DNA from: G964020105 sp964020105
GTDB taxonomy: Bacteria; Pseudomonadota; Alphaproteobacteria; WRAU01; Hepatincolaceae
Assembly (NCBI GenBank): GCA_964020105.1
Contig: OZ026535.1
Location: forward strand, 682,001-746,000
Direction: 5' to 3'
DNA: 64,000 bases
The notes under the pieces were generated by a model. The model was given only the letters and a program-made list of their open reading frames with translations, ran no database searches and was not told the DNA's origin. Shown here in pieces: positions 54,712 to 63,707 of this stretch. Made by a program: the position numbers and the translations under genes. Numbering within the stretch: position 1 is the first letter of the stretch; each line of letters starts with the position of its first letter.

Positions 54712-55242
54712 TTATCTCCAAAGCTTACCAGTTCTACGAATTTTTTTCTGTAACTGAAATATTCCATATAATAATGCCTCGGCAGTTGGTGGACAACCAG
54801 GAACATATACATCCACTGGAGTAATTCTATCACAACCTCTAACAACAGAATAAGAATAATGATAATAGCCACCACTGTTGGCACAAGATCCCATAGAAAT
54901 CACGTAACGAGGTTCAGCCATCTGGTCATATACTTTACGATATGCCGGTGCCATCTTATTTGTAAGTGTTCCTGCTACAATAATAACATCTGACTGCCTT
55001 GGACTTGGCCTTGGCATGGATCCTAACCTATCCATATCATATCTCGACATGTAGCCGTGCATCATTTCAATAGCACAACAGGCAAGCCCAAATGTCATTG
55101 GCCAAAGTGAATTAGATCTTATTAAATTTACAATACTATCTATAGGTGACACTATGAAATTAGATTTCGCACTATTATAATCTTTCAATAAACTATCTTG
55201 CTGACTACTTAAAAAACTATTGCCCATAGGTTTTAATTCCAT
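54712..55242 (-). CDS. nuoB: NADH-quinone oxidoreductase subunit B
   Basis: 176 residues from ATG 55242 (AGGAGC 7 bases before), with 10 bases of overlap with the nuoA end. The N2 [4Fe-4S] ligands are in FGLACCAIEMMH, GSCAN and VPGCPPTAEALLYG. Final electron donor to quinone. Confidence 0.97.
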   Translation of the reverse strand: MELKPMGNSFLSSQQDSLLKDYNSAKSNFIVSPIDSIVNLIRSNSLWPMTFGLACCAIEMMHGYMSRYDMDRLGSMPRPSPRQSDVIIVAGTLTNKMAPAYRKVYDQMAEPRYVISMGSCANSGGYYHYSYSVVRGCDRITPVDVYVPGCPPTAEALLYGIFQLQKKIRRTGKLWR

Positions 55243-55616
55243 TGTAAAGCTCCTTTTTTCCATTCATAAATAAAGCCTATAGTTAAAATAACTATAAATA
55301 ATATCATCGAAGAAAAACCCACTATATCCAATTTATAAAAAGATACAGCCCAAGGATATATGAACACAACCTCTATGTCAAATATTATAAATAATACCGC
55401 CACCAAGTAGAAACGTATATCAAATTGCTTCTTTGTATCCTCAAATGCATCAAAACCACACTCATACGCTGATAATTTGCTCGCGTATGGCTTCTGAGGA
55501 ACTATCAGATAAGAAGCTAACACTGAAATTAAGATTATTCCAAGGGCAACTATTATAAACAATAAAACACTGATATATTCAAACATATACTCAGAATTCA
55601 CTTCTGCAAAATCCAT
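55233..55616 (-). CDS. nuoA: NADH-quinone oxidoreductase subunit A
   Basis: 127 residues from ATG 55616, spaced 5 bases from a GGAAGG; a TTG at 55631 is a possible longer start. Three TM segments; the loop YECGFDAFEDTKKQFDIRFY and DIEVVFIYPWAV are diagnostic. First gene of the nuo operon. Confidence 0.95.
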   Translation of the reverse strand: MDFAEVNSEYMFEYISVLLFIIVALGIILISVLASYLIVPQKPYASKLSAYECGFDAFEDTKKQFDIRFYLVAVLFIIFDIEVVFIYPWAVSFYKLDIVGFSSMILFIVILTIGFIYEWKKGALQWN

Positions 55617-55663
55617 ACCTTCCTTCCACAACCCATTATACTAAGTAATCAGAACGTTCTCCT

Positions 55664-55692
55664 ATTATACAATAGGAAAAATCAGATGTAAA
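55664..55692 (-). promoter_or_regulatory. Promoter of the nuo operon
   Basis: On the minus strand: TTTACA (55692-55687), 17 bases, TATAAT (55669-55664), giving a start near 55657, about 40 nt before nuoA. The -10 lies inside the inverted repeat CCTATT/AATAGG (55661-55676), which could help end the nitroreductase transcript or bind a regulator. Confidence 0.75.
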
Positions 55693-55711
55693 GCTATGTT
55701 ATTGTTAACCT

Positions 55712-56449
55712 CTATATTTTAGTGATTTTTTGCTTTCTTAATAATTCTTCTAAAGAATTATTACTTTCTTTAGAAAATGCTTTTGCCATACTATAAGTCC
55801 AGTTAATTTCTTGTTCTCTTTTTATTTTTTGCAAATAGTTTTCCATAATTTCATCATATTCTCCAATATACGTTGGAACTCCTTCCTTATCATAAACTTC
55901 CTCATGCATAAACGTTTGAAATGCCATTCTTGGTTTTTTATCTGGAATATCATATGGATAACCCATGCACAATCCAACCAATGGGAATGTATATTCTGGT
56001 AATTCTAAAATTCTTACAACTTCCTCTAAGTTATTCCTTATACCACCGATAGGTGTAATTCCAAGACCCAAACTTTCAGCAGCTATGATACATGCTCCCA
56101 TTGCAATACCAGCATCAAACGTAGCAGTTATAATTTTATCCATTGGATTCTTAAAATCTATTGCTTGTCCTTGTGTAAGACATGCTTGATAGGCTTTATA
56201 TAAATCGGCTATAAAAACAAAAAATACCGGGGCATCAGCCACGTGCCTCTGATATCCTGATAAATCAGAAAGCATAGCTTTTTTTACTTTATCTTTAACT
56301 ACAATAATACTAATATCCTGATTATTATTAGATGTAGGCATTGCTTGTGCTGATAACAGTACTGTATTTATTATATCATTAGGAATTGATTTATTTAAAA
56401 AATTTCTAACTGAACGATGATTTTGTATTCCCTTATTAACATTTGTCAT
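55712..56449 (-). CDS. Nitroreductase-family FMN-dependent oxidoreductase
   Basis: 245 residues from ATG 56449 (AGGAG 10 bases upstream); a GTG at 56473 would add eight residues. FMN-site motifs NHRSVRNF, AMPTSNNNQDI and LGLGITPIGGIRN, with GLCMGYP, match the NfsA/flavin-reductase group. It reduces nitroaromatics, quinones or flavins with NAD(P)H; the physiological substrate is unknown. Directly after valS (coupled). Confidence 0.85.
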   Translation of the reverse strand: MTNVNKGIQNHRSVRNFLNKSIPNDIINTVLLSAQAMPTSNNNQDISIIVVKDKVKKAMLSDLSGYQRHVADAPVFFVFIADLYKAYQACLTQGQAIDFKNPMDKIITATFDAGIAMGACIIAAESLGLGITPIGGIRNNLEEVVRILELPEYTFPLVGLCMGYPYDIPDKKPRMAFQTFMHEEVYDKEGVPTYIGEYDEIMENYLQKIKREQEINWTYSMAKAFSKESNNSLEELLRKQKITKI

Positions 56450-56474
56450 ACTATTAGTACTCCTTTCTGGCACT

Positions 56475-59108
56475 TTATCTGCTGATTTTTAATAAAATTG
56501 CATTTATTTTTACTATTCTATCTTTTATTTCTATAACTTGTTCTTTAAAATTATCTACAACTTCTTTATTAGCTTTAAGTAAAAAATTACTATCGAGCAG
56601 CTTATCTTCTAATTTTTTAAGATCCTTTTCACTGCTTTCTTTATTTTTTATTAGTCTTAAGCATTCTTTTTTTAAATCAACTATTCCCTCTAATGCAATC
56701 CCAATTGTGTCTTTATTTACTATATCTTGTACGTAAGAATGATCTAACTTTACAACTGGCTGTACAGAATCTAACCTTGCCATTCTTTTGATTGTTTCCA
56801 TATTATCAATAATATGATTGGGCAATTTATCACATTGAATAGCTAACTTAAGTGGTAAATAAGGTGGTATATTCAAATCTACCCTTAAACTTCTAATGCT
56901 TGATACAAGATCAACTACTAAATTAGTTATCTCTATCTCTTCTTTTGTAAAACCAAACCCATATTTAGGTAAAGATTCTTTCCCTAAAACTACTTTATCA
57001 TTGTGCAACTGTTCAAATAAATATTGTGATATGAAAGGCATTAAGGGATGTATAATTCTTAATATACCTTCAAACACAAAGCCCATACACTCTTTTACTT
57101 CTTTTTTATCATCATTTGATCTGTTTTCATCATATAATATGGTTTTAGATAACTCTAAATACCAATCACAATACTCTCCCCATACAAACTGATAAATAGA
57201 GTTTGCAACATCATTAAACCTATAAGAATCAAAATACTTATCAACACTTTTTTGTAAATCTTCTAATTTTACTAAGATCCATTTATTTATATTTAATTTT
57301 AATTCTTTATGACTAAAGTCTTTATTATAATAAAACCCATTTTGATGGGAAAATTTATAGGAATTCCAGATCTTTGTAACAAAATTACGATATCCTTCAA
57401 CAGTTTTTTCTGATAATTTAATATCCCTTCCTTGCCCAGAATACGCTATTAAAGCAAACCTTAAAGCATCCGTTCCATATTTATTCATAATATCCAAAGG
57501 ATCAATAACGTTACCCTTAGATTTAGACATTTTCTGCCCCTTTTCATCTCTTATTAAAGCATGAATATAAACCTTTTTGAATGGTACTTCCTTCATAAAA
57601 AATACACCCATCATTATCATTCTAGCTACCCAGAAAAAAATAATATCAAAAGCAGTAACGAGGACGTCTGTTGGATAATAACGCCTTAATTTCTCGCTAT
57701 CCTGTGGCCATCCCATGGTAATAAATGGCCATAAAGCAGAGCTAAACCAGGTGTCCAAAACATCCTCATCTTGATACAAATCTACCTTTTCACCAAAAAA
57801 ATGTTCTGCCTTTACTTGAGCCTCTGCCATATTCTCTGCAACAAATACTTGTCCACGACCATAATATACTGGCACGCGATGCCCCCACCATAACTGTCTT
57901 GATATACACCATGGTTGAATGTTATTCATCCATTCAAAATATAAGTTCTCCCAGCTTTTAGGAACAAATTCTATCTTGCCAGATTTTACTACTTCTATTG
58001 CCTCTTTTGCTAATACCTTAGCATCTAAAAACCATTGTTTCGTAAGCAATGGCTCAATAACACTAGAGGAACGATCCCCATAAGGAATTACTGTTACATG
58101 TTTCTCTATCTTTTCTATAAGAAATTTCTCTTCCAATTCTATTGTAATTTTCTCTCTAGCTTGTGCTATATCAAGACCTCTGTAAGATATACCAGCTTTT
58201 TCATTTAGTGTTCCATCTTTGTTTAATATATTTATTACCTCTAAATTATGCCTTTTACCTACTTCGAAATCATTGAAATCATGGGCAGGAGTGATTTTTA
58301 CCGCTCCACTTCCCTTATCCATATTTGCATAATCCTCAGATATAATTTTAATTTTTCTCCCAACTATTGGTATGATAACTTCTTTGCCAATTAGCCCACT
58401 ATACCTTGTATCTTGAGAATTTACAGCAACTGCAACGTCACCAAAAATTGTTTCTGGTCTTGTTGTAGCCACCACAATATAATCTTGCGAATCAGCAAAA
58501 TAGTAGCGAAGATAATATAATTTACCTGTAACCTCTCTGTTTTCTACTTCTAAATCAGAAATTGCTGTTTGTAGTTTACAGTCCCAATTAACTAGCCGAT
58601 CGTCCTGATAAATTAACCCCTCTTCATATAAAGTGATAAAGGCTCTATTAACACCAGCTATACTCTGCTCGTCCATAGTAAAAGCAACATAAGAAAAATC
58701 AGCAGATGCACCCATCTTTTTAATCTGATCAATTATTTTATCTGCAGAATGATCTTTCCATTCATAAGCTATAGAAATAAATTTATCTCTGCCGACATCA
58801 TATCTAGTTAATCCTTTTTCAAACAACTGTTTCTCTACTATTACCTGAGTTGCTATACCAGCGTGATCAACTCCAGGTTGCCAAAAAACATCAAAACCAC
58901 TCATGCGCTTGTATCTAACCAATACATCTTGTAAAGTGGTTACCAAAGCATGCCCCATATGTAAATATCCCGTAACATTTGGTGGTGGCATAATTATTGA
59001 ATAAGGTGTTTTAGCACTACTTATGTCAGCTTGGTAGTTAGTCTCAGCAATACGCTTGGCCACGTATTCCTCTACTTCTTTCCACGCATAATGTTTATTA
59101 TTTATCAT
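56475..59108 (-). CDS. valS: Valyl-tRNA synthetase
   Basis: 877 residues, full length. Class Ia signatures: PPPNVTGYLHMGHAL (HIGH-type, HMGH at 50-53) and KMSKSKGNVIDP (near residue 527). A CP1 editing domain (about 190-330) lies between. The C-terminal coiled coil (about 815-877; KKECLRLIKNKESSEKDLKKL) is the tRNA-binding arm. Its ATG overlaps the popZ-like stop by 4 bases (ATGA). Confidence 0.97.
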   Translation of the reverse strand: MINNKHYAWKEVEEYVAKRIAETNYQADISSAKTPYSIIMPPPNVTGYLHMGHALVTTLQDVLVRYKRMSGFDVFWQPGVDHAGIATQVIVEKQLFEKGLTRYDVGRDKFISIAYEWKDHSADKIIDQIKKMGASADFSYVAFTMDEQSIAGVNRAFITLYEEGLIYQDDRLVNWDCKLQTAISDLEVENREVTGKLYYLRYYFADSQDYIVVATTRPETIFGDVAVAVNSQDTRYSGLIGKEVIIPIVGRKIKIISEDYANMDKGSGAVKITPAHDFNDFEVGKRHNLEVINILNKDGTLNEKAGISYRGLDIAQAREKITIELEEKFLIEKIEKHVTVIPYGDRSSSVIEPLLTKQWFLDAKVLAKEAIEVVKSGKIEFVPKSWENLYFEWMNNIQPWCISRQLWWGHRVPVYYGRGQVFVAENMAEAQVKAEHFFGEKVDLYQDEDVLDTWFSSALWPFITMGWPQDSEKLRRYYPTDVLVTAFDIIFFWVARMIMMGVFFMKEVPFKKVYIHALIRDEKGQKMSKSKGNVIDPLDIMNKYGTDALRFALIAYSGQGRDIKLSEKTVEGYRNFVTKIWNSYKFSHQNGFYYNKDFSHKELKLNINKWILVKLEDLQKSVDKYFDSYRFNDVANSIYQFVWGEYCDWYLELSKTILYDENRSNDDKKEVKECMGFVFEGILRIIHPLMPFISQYLFEQLHNDKVVLGKESLPKYGFGFTKEEIEITNLVVDLVSSIRSLRVDLNIPPYLPLKLAIQCDKLPNHIIDNMETIKRMARLDSVQPVVKLDHSYVQDIVNKDTIGIALEGIVDLKKECLRLIKNKESSEKDLKKLEDKLLDSNFLLKANKEVVDNFKEQVIEIKDRIVKINAILLKISR

Positions 59109-59872
59109 ATTCTCTTACGCACCTTAATTTTAAAACCCTTTCTTTCTGAAGGATGAATAAGCATCTTTTTAACCCTACGTGATCTGTTATTTTTTCTAAG
59201 CGAATTAGGATTTTCAATATTATTTCCCCTTGGCAAACTAACAAAAGACCTATCTCTTCTATCTCTTTCTTTAGAAATAGATTTCGCTACTACATTATGG
59301 GTTATTCTATCAATATTGTTATCTAACCAATTTGCTACTATAGGCATTAATGCCTCTAGAAGTAAATCCTCTACAAACTCATCAGGATATTTTTTTCTTC
59401 TTATCTCGGATTTATTTCTGTAAAAAGATTCACGTTGATTTTGATTATTATCAACATTTACAACATCCCTATCTCTTGTAGGATGACGTCTACTTAAATC
59501 TCTTTCATACCAGTTTGTTCTACTAGGAAAATGCTTTTCTGACAGTTCTCTATGCTCTTCTTCTACCTCTTCACCACTTCCATCATCATAATCATAATCA
59601 TCATCTTCTTCATATAATTCATCCATATTTTCATATAGATCATTCTCTTCATCATTATAACTATCTTCTACTTTATTTTCAGCAGAATATAAAAAATCTT
59701 TTAATTTAGCGTTGATATCTTTATTGTTAGTAGATTCCCTATAAAGCTTGTACTCAGGAGTAAATTTTTTCCTTGCAAGAATACCGCTAATTTCTCTCTC
59801 TAACTGATTTTCTATATTTTGCAGTCTTTGTGTGCCTTCAATTTTTAAATTAGCATTCATTTTATTTTTCAC
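59105..59872 (-). CDS. popZ: PopZ-like polar organising protein (DUF2497 family)
   Basis: 255 residues, GTG start at 59872 after AGGTGA. Residues 69-110 are very acidic (EEDDDYDYDDGSGEEVEEE), like the disordered negative linker of PopZ. Residues 165-203 hold the conserved C-terminal helix: EFVEDLLLEALMPIVANWLD then NNIDRITHNVVAKSI, matching the DUF2497 E-x-L-x-x-x-ALxPxLxxWLDxNLPxxVE signature. Unlike typical PopZ, which ends there, a 52-residue basic tail (204-255; RSRRVKK, KIKVRKRI) follows. PopZ forms polar scaffolds that anchor ParB-parS in Caulobacter. The gene lies between pcm-like and valS, as in other alphaproteobacteria. The PopZ assignment is from motif and synteny; activity is inferred. 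Confidence 0.72.
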   Translation of the reverse strand: MKNKMNANLKIEGTQRLQNIENQLEREISGILARKKFTPEYKLYRESTNNKDINAKLKDFLYSAENKVEDSYNDEENDLYENMDELYEEDDDYDYDDGSGEEVEEEHRELSEKHFPSRTNWYERDLSRRHPTRDRDVVNVDNNQNQRESFYRNKSEIRRKKYPDEFVEDLLLEALMPIVANWLDNNIDRITHNVVAKSISKERDRRDRSFVSLPRGNNIENPNSLRKNNRSRRVKKMLIHPSERKGFKIKVRKRI

Positions 59873-59880
59873 ATTATCAC

Positions 59881-60543
59881 CTAAAATACAAATTCTTCTT
59901 TTTCTTCAAATCCTACTACCCATGGGGTTGTGGTGTGCCTACCTGTGGTATAAATGATATTTCTATCAATTTGTTTTACTTTAACTATATGCGCTACATT
60001 ATTTATTCTTCTAACTCCTACTAACTCTATATTATCTAGTAATAACCTACTAATTACATTATTTATTTTATAAAAAGCACCATTAAAAAAAACTTTATTA
60101 TACCTACCTTTAAAATGGAAAGAATCCAAGCTCCCACAGTAAAAATCTACATTTTCTATAGCAAGAGAAGCAACTGCTTTTTTTGAGTAGTCTAATAATT
60201 TTTCATTTTCCTCAACTGCTATTACTTTAGAAACAAATTTAGATAATACAGTAGCAACATATCCAAGACCAGATGGATATAATAGAACATTGTCATTTTT
60301 AGAAAAATCAGCAAAGTTAATCATATGAGCTAAAGTTGCCATGTCTATTACAAAGCGATCTTCATCGTAATAAATAACACTATCACAATCAGAAACACAC
60401 TTCAGCTGCTCCGGTAAAAACCAGTCTCTATGTATCTCAGATACTGCATTTAAAATATTTTCATCAGTTATCCCTGAAACTAATAGATGATTAACTATAA
60501 TGTCTGCTTTACGCTTATTATTTAATTCGAAAGAACAATCCAT
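59881..60543 (-). CDS. Protein-L-isoaspartate methyltransferase-like protein
   Basis: 221 residues from ATG 60543 (GGGG upstream). The fold signature IHRDWFLPEQ and the following region match Pcm-like proteins; the SAM motif I, usually (V)LEIGTGSGY, reads VLLYPSGLGYVATVLS, losing the acidic/Gly residues but keeping the GxGY end, so activity may be reduced or altered. AVEENEKLL (post-I) is kept. Precedes popZ-like, with which it is co-transcribed. Confidence 0.7.
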   Translation of the reverse strand: MDCSFELNNKRKADIIVNHLLVSGITDENILNAVSEIHRDWFLPEQLKCVSDCDSVIYYDEDRFVIDMATLAHMINFADFSKNDNVLLYPSGLGYVATVLSKFVSKVIAVEENEKLLDYSKKAVASLAIENVDFYCGSLDSFHFKGRYNKVFFNGAFYKINNVISRLLLDNIELVGVRRINNVAHIVKVKQIDRNIIYTTGRHTTTPWVVGFEEKEEFVF

Positions 60544-60620
60544 CAACCCCAATCCTAAACTATTAATTTTATGACTATACTACTATCTTGGATTATACAA
60601 CTTTTACATTTTTTTTCAAT

Positions 60621-61340
60621 TTAAACACCATCGCTATATTTAGTATACAAATACTCCCTAGTAAATGGTATTTTTTTAGTATACTCTCTAGAGAATTTTT
60701 GTAAAAAATGAGTCGTTATCTTAAAAGACATTATAACACTATCCCCTAACATATTTGAAGAAGTGTTTTTAAAAATATCTGGAATGATAAATAATTTATC
60801 GGCATATGGCTCACCAACCTCCCTAGAAACAGCCTTGCCAGTTCTAGGTGATAAATAGTATAAATCATCACTTTCCCCACTAACTACACATTTTGATAAA
60901 TCCATGCCAAAACCTATATGTTCTAAAAATACCAACTCCCACCGCAAGTAATGTTTAATAAAATCACTTTGTTGTAAAAGTATAATAGTATTTTTTGTAA
61001 AATCATAGAACTCACTATCATTTTCCTTTTCCAGAGTAAAATCATTCAATAATTCACATATAGCAGATAGTGCAAGTAATTTGTTACTATCTAAGTGAAT
61101 ATTATACAGATATGAATGTAATAATTCTAATTTTAAAAATCCTAAACTGTCCTCTAATCTAGCTCTTTTTTCTATAAAAAATATATTCCCTATTTCAAGA
61201 AAAGATTTATGTTTATAATGTAGTCCTCCCTTTAATAAACCTCTTAATAAGCCATGTTGTTTACTAAAAACACTAAGAATAAGACTACTATCTCCATATT
61301 TAATTTTTCCAACTAAAATTGCTTCATCATTAATCTGCAT
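60621..61340 (-). CDS. recO: DNA repair protein RecO
   Basis: 239 residues. N-terminal OB fold (DEAILVGKIKYGDSSLILSVFS... LLRGLLKGG) and an all-helical C-terminus with a zinc-like region lacking Cys (as in many bacteria). RecO anneals ssDNA and loads RecA with RecR in the RecF(O)R pathway. Follows era by 12 bases. Confidence 0.9.
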   Translation of the reverse strand: MQINDEAILVGKIKYGDSSLILSVFSKQHGLLRGLLKGGLHYKHKSFLEIGNIFFIEKRARLEDSLGFLKLELLHSYLYNIHLDSNKLLALSAICELLNDFTLEKENDSEFYDFTKNTIILLQQSDFIKHYLRWELVFLEHIGFGMDLSKCVVSGESDDLYYLSPRTGKAVSREVGEPYADKLFIIPDIFKNTSSNMLGDSVIMSFKITTHFLQKFSREYTKKIPFTREYLYTKYSDGV

Positions 61341-61352
61341 AATAAGCTACTT

Positions 61353-62204
61353 TTAGATATTAAATACATTATTATTAACTTTGATATATAAAAACAAACG
61401 TATTTTTTTACCAAATTGTTTCTTCATACTTTCCATAGCGTCTAACCTAATTTGCTTTATTTTTTTAGAATCTTTTCCTAAAATCATTCCCTTATAGCTT
61501 GCTTTTGCGACGTATATAGTTTGATTTATCTCTATATATTCCTCATCTTCCTTCCAAGAATCATGCCCTACAGTTATATTATAAGGCAACTCTTGATGCA
61601 AGTATTTATAAATTTTTTCCCTTGTAATTTCACTAGCAAGACTATGTAATGGCACATCTGATATCTGATCTTCTTCATAAAACCAATTATCATGAACAGT
61701 GTTATTATATAAATATTTTAATATATCTTCTATGCCATGCTTTTTTAAAGCAGAGATCATAAAAAATGCATCAAACTTTTCTTTACATGGCAATATATCT
61801 AGTATTTTCATTAAGATTTCTTTAGGTACAGAATCAATTTTATTGATGATAAATATGGCTTTTTTAGCACTTGGTATTTTTTTAATTATTTCTATAGTTT
61901 TTTCGCTAACTCCTTTGTTAGCGTCAACAATAATAGCTAAAATATCAGCATCCTCAATTTGTGAATATGCTAACTTTATCATTTCTTTATCAAAATCTCT
62001 CTTAGGCGTAAATATTCCTGGAGTGTCTATGAAAATAATTTGTGCCGCAATACTGCTATGTATTCCCAATACCCTTAATCTAGTGGTCTGAACTTTATGA
62101 GATACTATGGAAACTTTTGCACCCACAACAGCATTGACGAATGTAGATTTTCCTGCATTTGTTTCCCCTAATAGGGCTACAAAAACACTTTTTTTTTGTT
62201 TCAT
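61353..62204 (-). CDS. era: GTPase Era
   Basis: 283 residues. GTPase motifs G1 GETNAGKST, G3 DTPG (FIDTPGIFTP) and G4 NKID, effector region VSHKVQTTRLRVLGI, and a C-terminal KH domain (VAKASYKGMILGKDSKKIKQI). Needed for 16S/30S maturation. First gene of era-recO-pcm-popZ-valS-nitroreductase run, with its own promoter. Confidence 0.96.
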   Translation of the reverse strand: MKQKKSVFVALLGETNAGKSTFVNAVVGAKVSIVSHKVQTTRLRVLGIHSSIAAQIIFIDTPGIFTPKRDFDKEMIKLAYSQIEDADILAIIVDANKGVSEKTIEIIKKIPSAKKAIFIINKIDSVPKEILMKILDILPCKEKFDAFFMISALKKHGIEDILKYLYNNTVHDNWFYEEDQISDVPLHSLASEITREKIYKYLHQELPYNITVGHDSWKEDEEYIEINQTIYVAKASYKGMILGKDSKKIKQIRLDAMESMKKQFGKKIRLFLYIKVNNNVFNI

Positions 62205-62226
62205 TACGCTATCCTTTTCCTGGACA

Positions 62227-62254
62227 ATTATATATTACTTAAGCAAAAATACAA
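62227..62254 (-). promoter_or_regulatory. Promoter of era
   Basis: Minus strand: TTGTAT (62254-62249), 16 bases, TATAAT (62232-62227), ending 22 bases before the era start; AAGGAT is the ribosome binding site. Confidence 0.7.
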
Positions 62255-62362
62255 TTTATTATTATAACTAGGCAATAAAATAGAGATAATTTATGATTCT
62301 ATATTTGCATAAATAAAAAATTTTTGTTACTATCTAAGTATAATTGTTATGCTTATTAGTAT

Positions 62363-62430
62363 AAAGTATGCTTCAAGTAATAAATTAAAGAAGTATAAAA
62401 TATGTTTCAGGTAACAAACTAAAGAAGTAT
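62363..62430. repeat. Two imperfect 34-bp tandem repeats before an HTH gene (candidate operator)
   Basis: Unit 1 (62363-62396) and unit 2 (62397-62430) share TTCA-GTAA, AAA and TAAAGAAGTAT and differ at only a few bases. Each holds an inverted pair with TATGCTTC/GAAGTATA (7 of 8 in unit 1, 6 of 8 in unit 2). The second repeat ends 3 bases before the ATG at 62434. Tandem operators directly upstream of a repressor gene point to autoregulation. Confidence 0.65.
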
Positions 62431-62433
62431 AAA

Positions 62434-62634
62434 ATGGATACATTTGAAGCAAGAATTAATCTGCTTATTAAAAAGCTTGGTGGCAAGACTAAAGCCTCGA
62501 AAAAACTAGACATTTCAACTGAACAAATAAGGAGATGGATTAATGGAGTATCTGCTCCTGGTTTTTTCAAAATGCAACTATTATGTGATCTAACAGATAC
62601 AAGCTTAGATTGGCTAGCAAATGGTAAGAAATAA
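62434..62634 (+). CDS. Minimal CI-like helix-turn-helix protein
   Basis: 66 residues, only an HTH: GGKTKASKKLDISTEQIRRW with closing SLDWLANGK, the same family as the 139-residue protein at 4133-4552, but with no C-terminal domain. It may bind DNA as a small dimer or repress its own tandem repeats. It lies 525 bases from the restriction-modification remnant in the convergent direction. A role as a restriction-modification controller is possible by size but is not shown. A TATAAT is at 62339-62344. Confidence 0.65.
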   Translation: MDTFEARINLLIKKLGGKTKASKKLDISTEQIRRWINGVSAPGFFKMQLLCDLTDTSLDWLANGKK

Positions 62635-63158
62635 TATCATTTCCATTATTCCTTTAAAGAATTTATGGCATAATGAAAAATTATATATAATTGAGCAAAA
62701 ATTGTTTTTCATCTAAACAATATGCTACACTAATTGTGTCCATTTTAGCATAGGCATTTTAATGAGTGTAGAAAGGACTAAAAATTTATTGCTTTCCTTG
62801 TTTTTATTGATTATATTTTGACCACATTTTTTATCTCATTTCTCTACCCCTTCCCCCAACTTTCTTCACTACCAAAACCATATTTTTAGTAATTTTAAAT
62901 CCCTTGGAACCACTAAGGATTCTAAACTTATTACCTCTACAAGTTTTTATAAAAATAATCTAAATATGCTATTGTACTTGTTTAAACTAGCCATTACTTA
63001 TAAGCTTAATCATATTATCTACCTAAATAATTAGTATCAACGCAATTAAAAAACTTAATAGTATTATTTTGTCAGTTATTTCATTTTTTTGATATTGAAA
63101 AGAATTAAGAAAATTAAGTAGAAAAAAACCATATATGTAGTGGCTTTTATTATGTTTT
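62635..63158. other. Gene-free stretch
   Basis: 524 bases. An ATG at 62762 opens a 19-codon hydrophobic frame that ends TGA and then stays open for about 70 more codons; the pyrimidine-rich strand explains this without coding. Composition (C/T-rich top strand) resembles the 5477-7215 stretch. It contains the lost C-terminal end of the restriction enzyme locus, but no matching sequence was seen there. Confidence 0.55.
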
Positions 63159-63707
63159 TTAGACATACTTATCTATTGAGACTCTTCTAATTTTATTATT
63201 TTTAACTTGAGTAGCATCAATAGAAATCACCCAAGGTATATTTTGTGATTGTTTAGCTATAACCTCAACTAACATACAGATACTATTTGGCTCTAAATTT
63301 ATTTGACTTTGCATCTTAATAAATGTTTTTTGAGAAGAACTAGAATTCATAGTATTATGTTTATTCTTCATTTCTACGTAGATTTTTGCTTTGTTATTAA
63401 TAATATCAAAACCTTGTTTTGGTACTATCCAATCTTCTCCACCTATATAATTGAAAATATCTTGGTGAAAATATCCAATTTGATTATTATTAGATTTATC
63501 AATTTGCCTTGCAACTTCTAGTTCTATTATTTCTGCAATGGATTTTTTATAAATTTTTGCATCAAAAGTTAGTTTAATTGGATCAATTAAATTTTTATTA
63601 AACTTGTGTAAGTTTATCTTCGTACGAAACATTTATACAGTTTTTTTAACATGAAAAAATAGATCCTCATTACTAATAAAGCTTAATCCATATGTTTTAT
63701 TAGCCAT
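63159..63707 (-). pseudogene. Eco47II-family type II restriction endonuclease with an in-frame stop
   Basis: Reading from ATG 63707 gives MANKTYGLSFISNEDLFFHV then KKTV, a TAA (63635-63633), and the frame continues at once as MFRTKINLHKFNKNLIDPIK and on to 63159. The continuation carries EVARQIDKSNNNQIGYFHQD, YVEMKNKHNTMNSSSSQKTF and VIAKQSQNIPW, hallmarks of Eco47II/Sau96I-like enzymes (GGWCC or GGNCC sites). The C-terminus stops at IRRVSIDKYV, shorter than family members I recall, with no continuation in other frames. So the enzyme is very probably inactive. The ATG overlaps the methyltransferase end. Confidence 0.78.

Noticed and set aside
62434..62634. Controller (C) protein of the restriction-modification system
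   Set aside because: Size fits, but it lies 525 bases away in the opposite direction and has its own repeat operator; no C-box was seen before the methyltransferase within the window.
62762..62821. 19-residue hydrophobic peptide gene (toxin-like)
   Set aside because: No ribosome binding site, no paired antitoxin RNA signal, and chance occurrence is likely.
62762..63034. Recoded gene with an internal TGA as Trp
   Set aside because: TGA ends real genes here (for example popZ-like overlaps valS through ATGA), and the open frame follows from the pyrimidine-rich strand.
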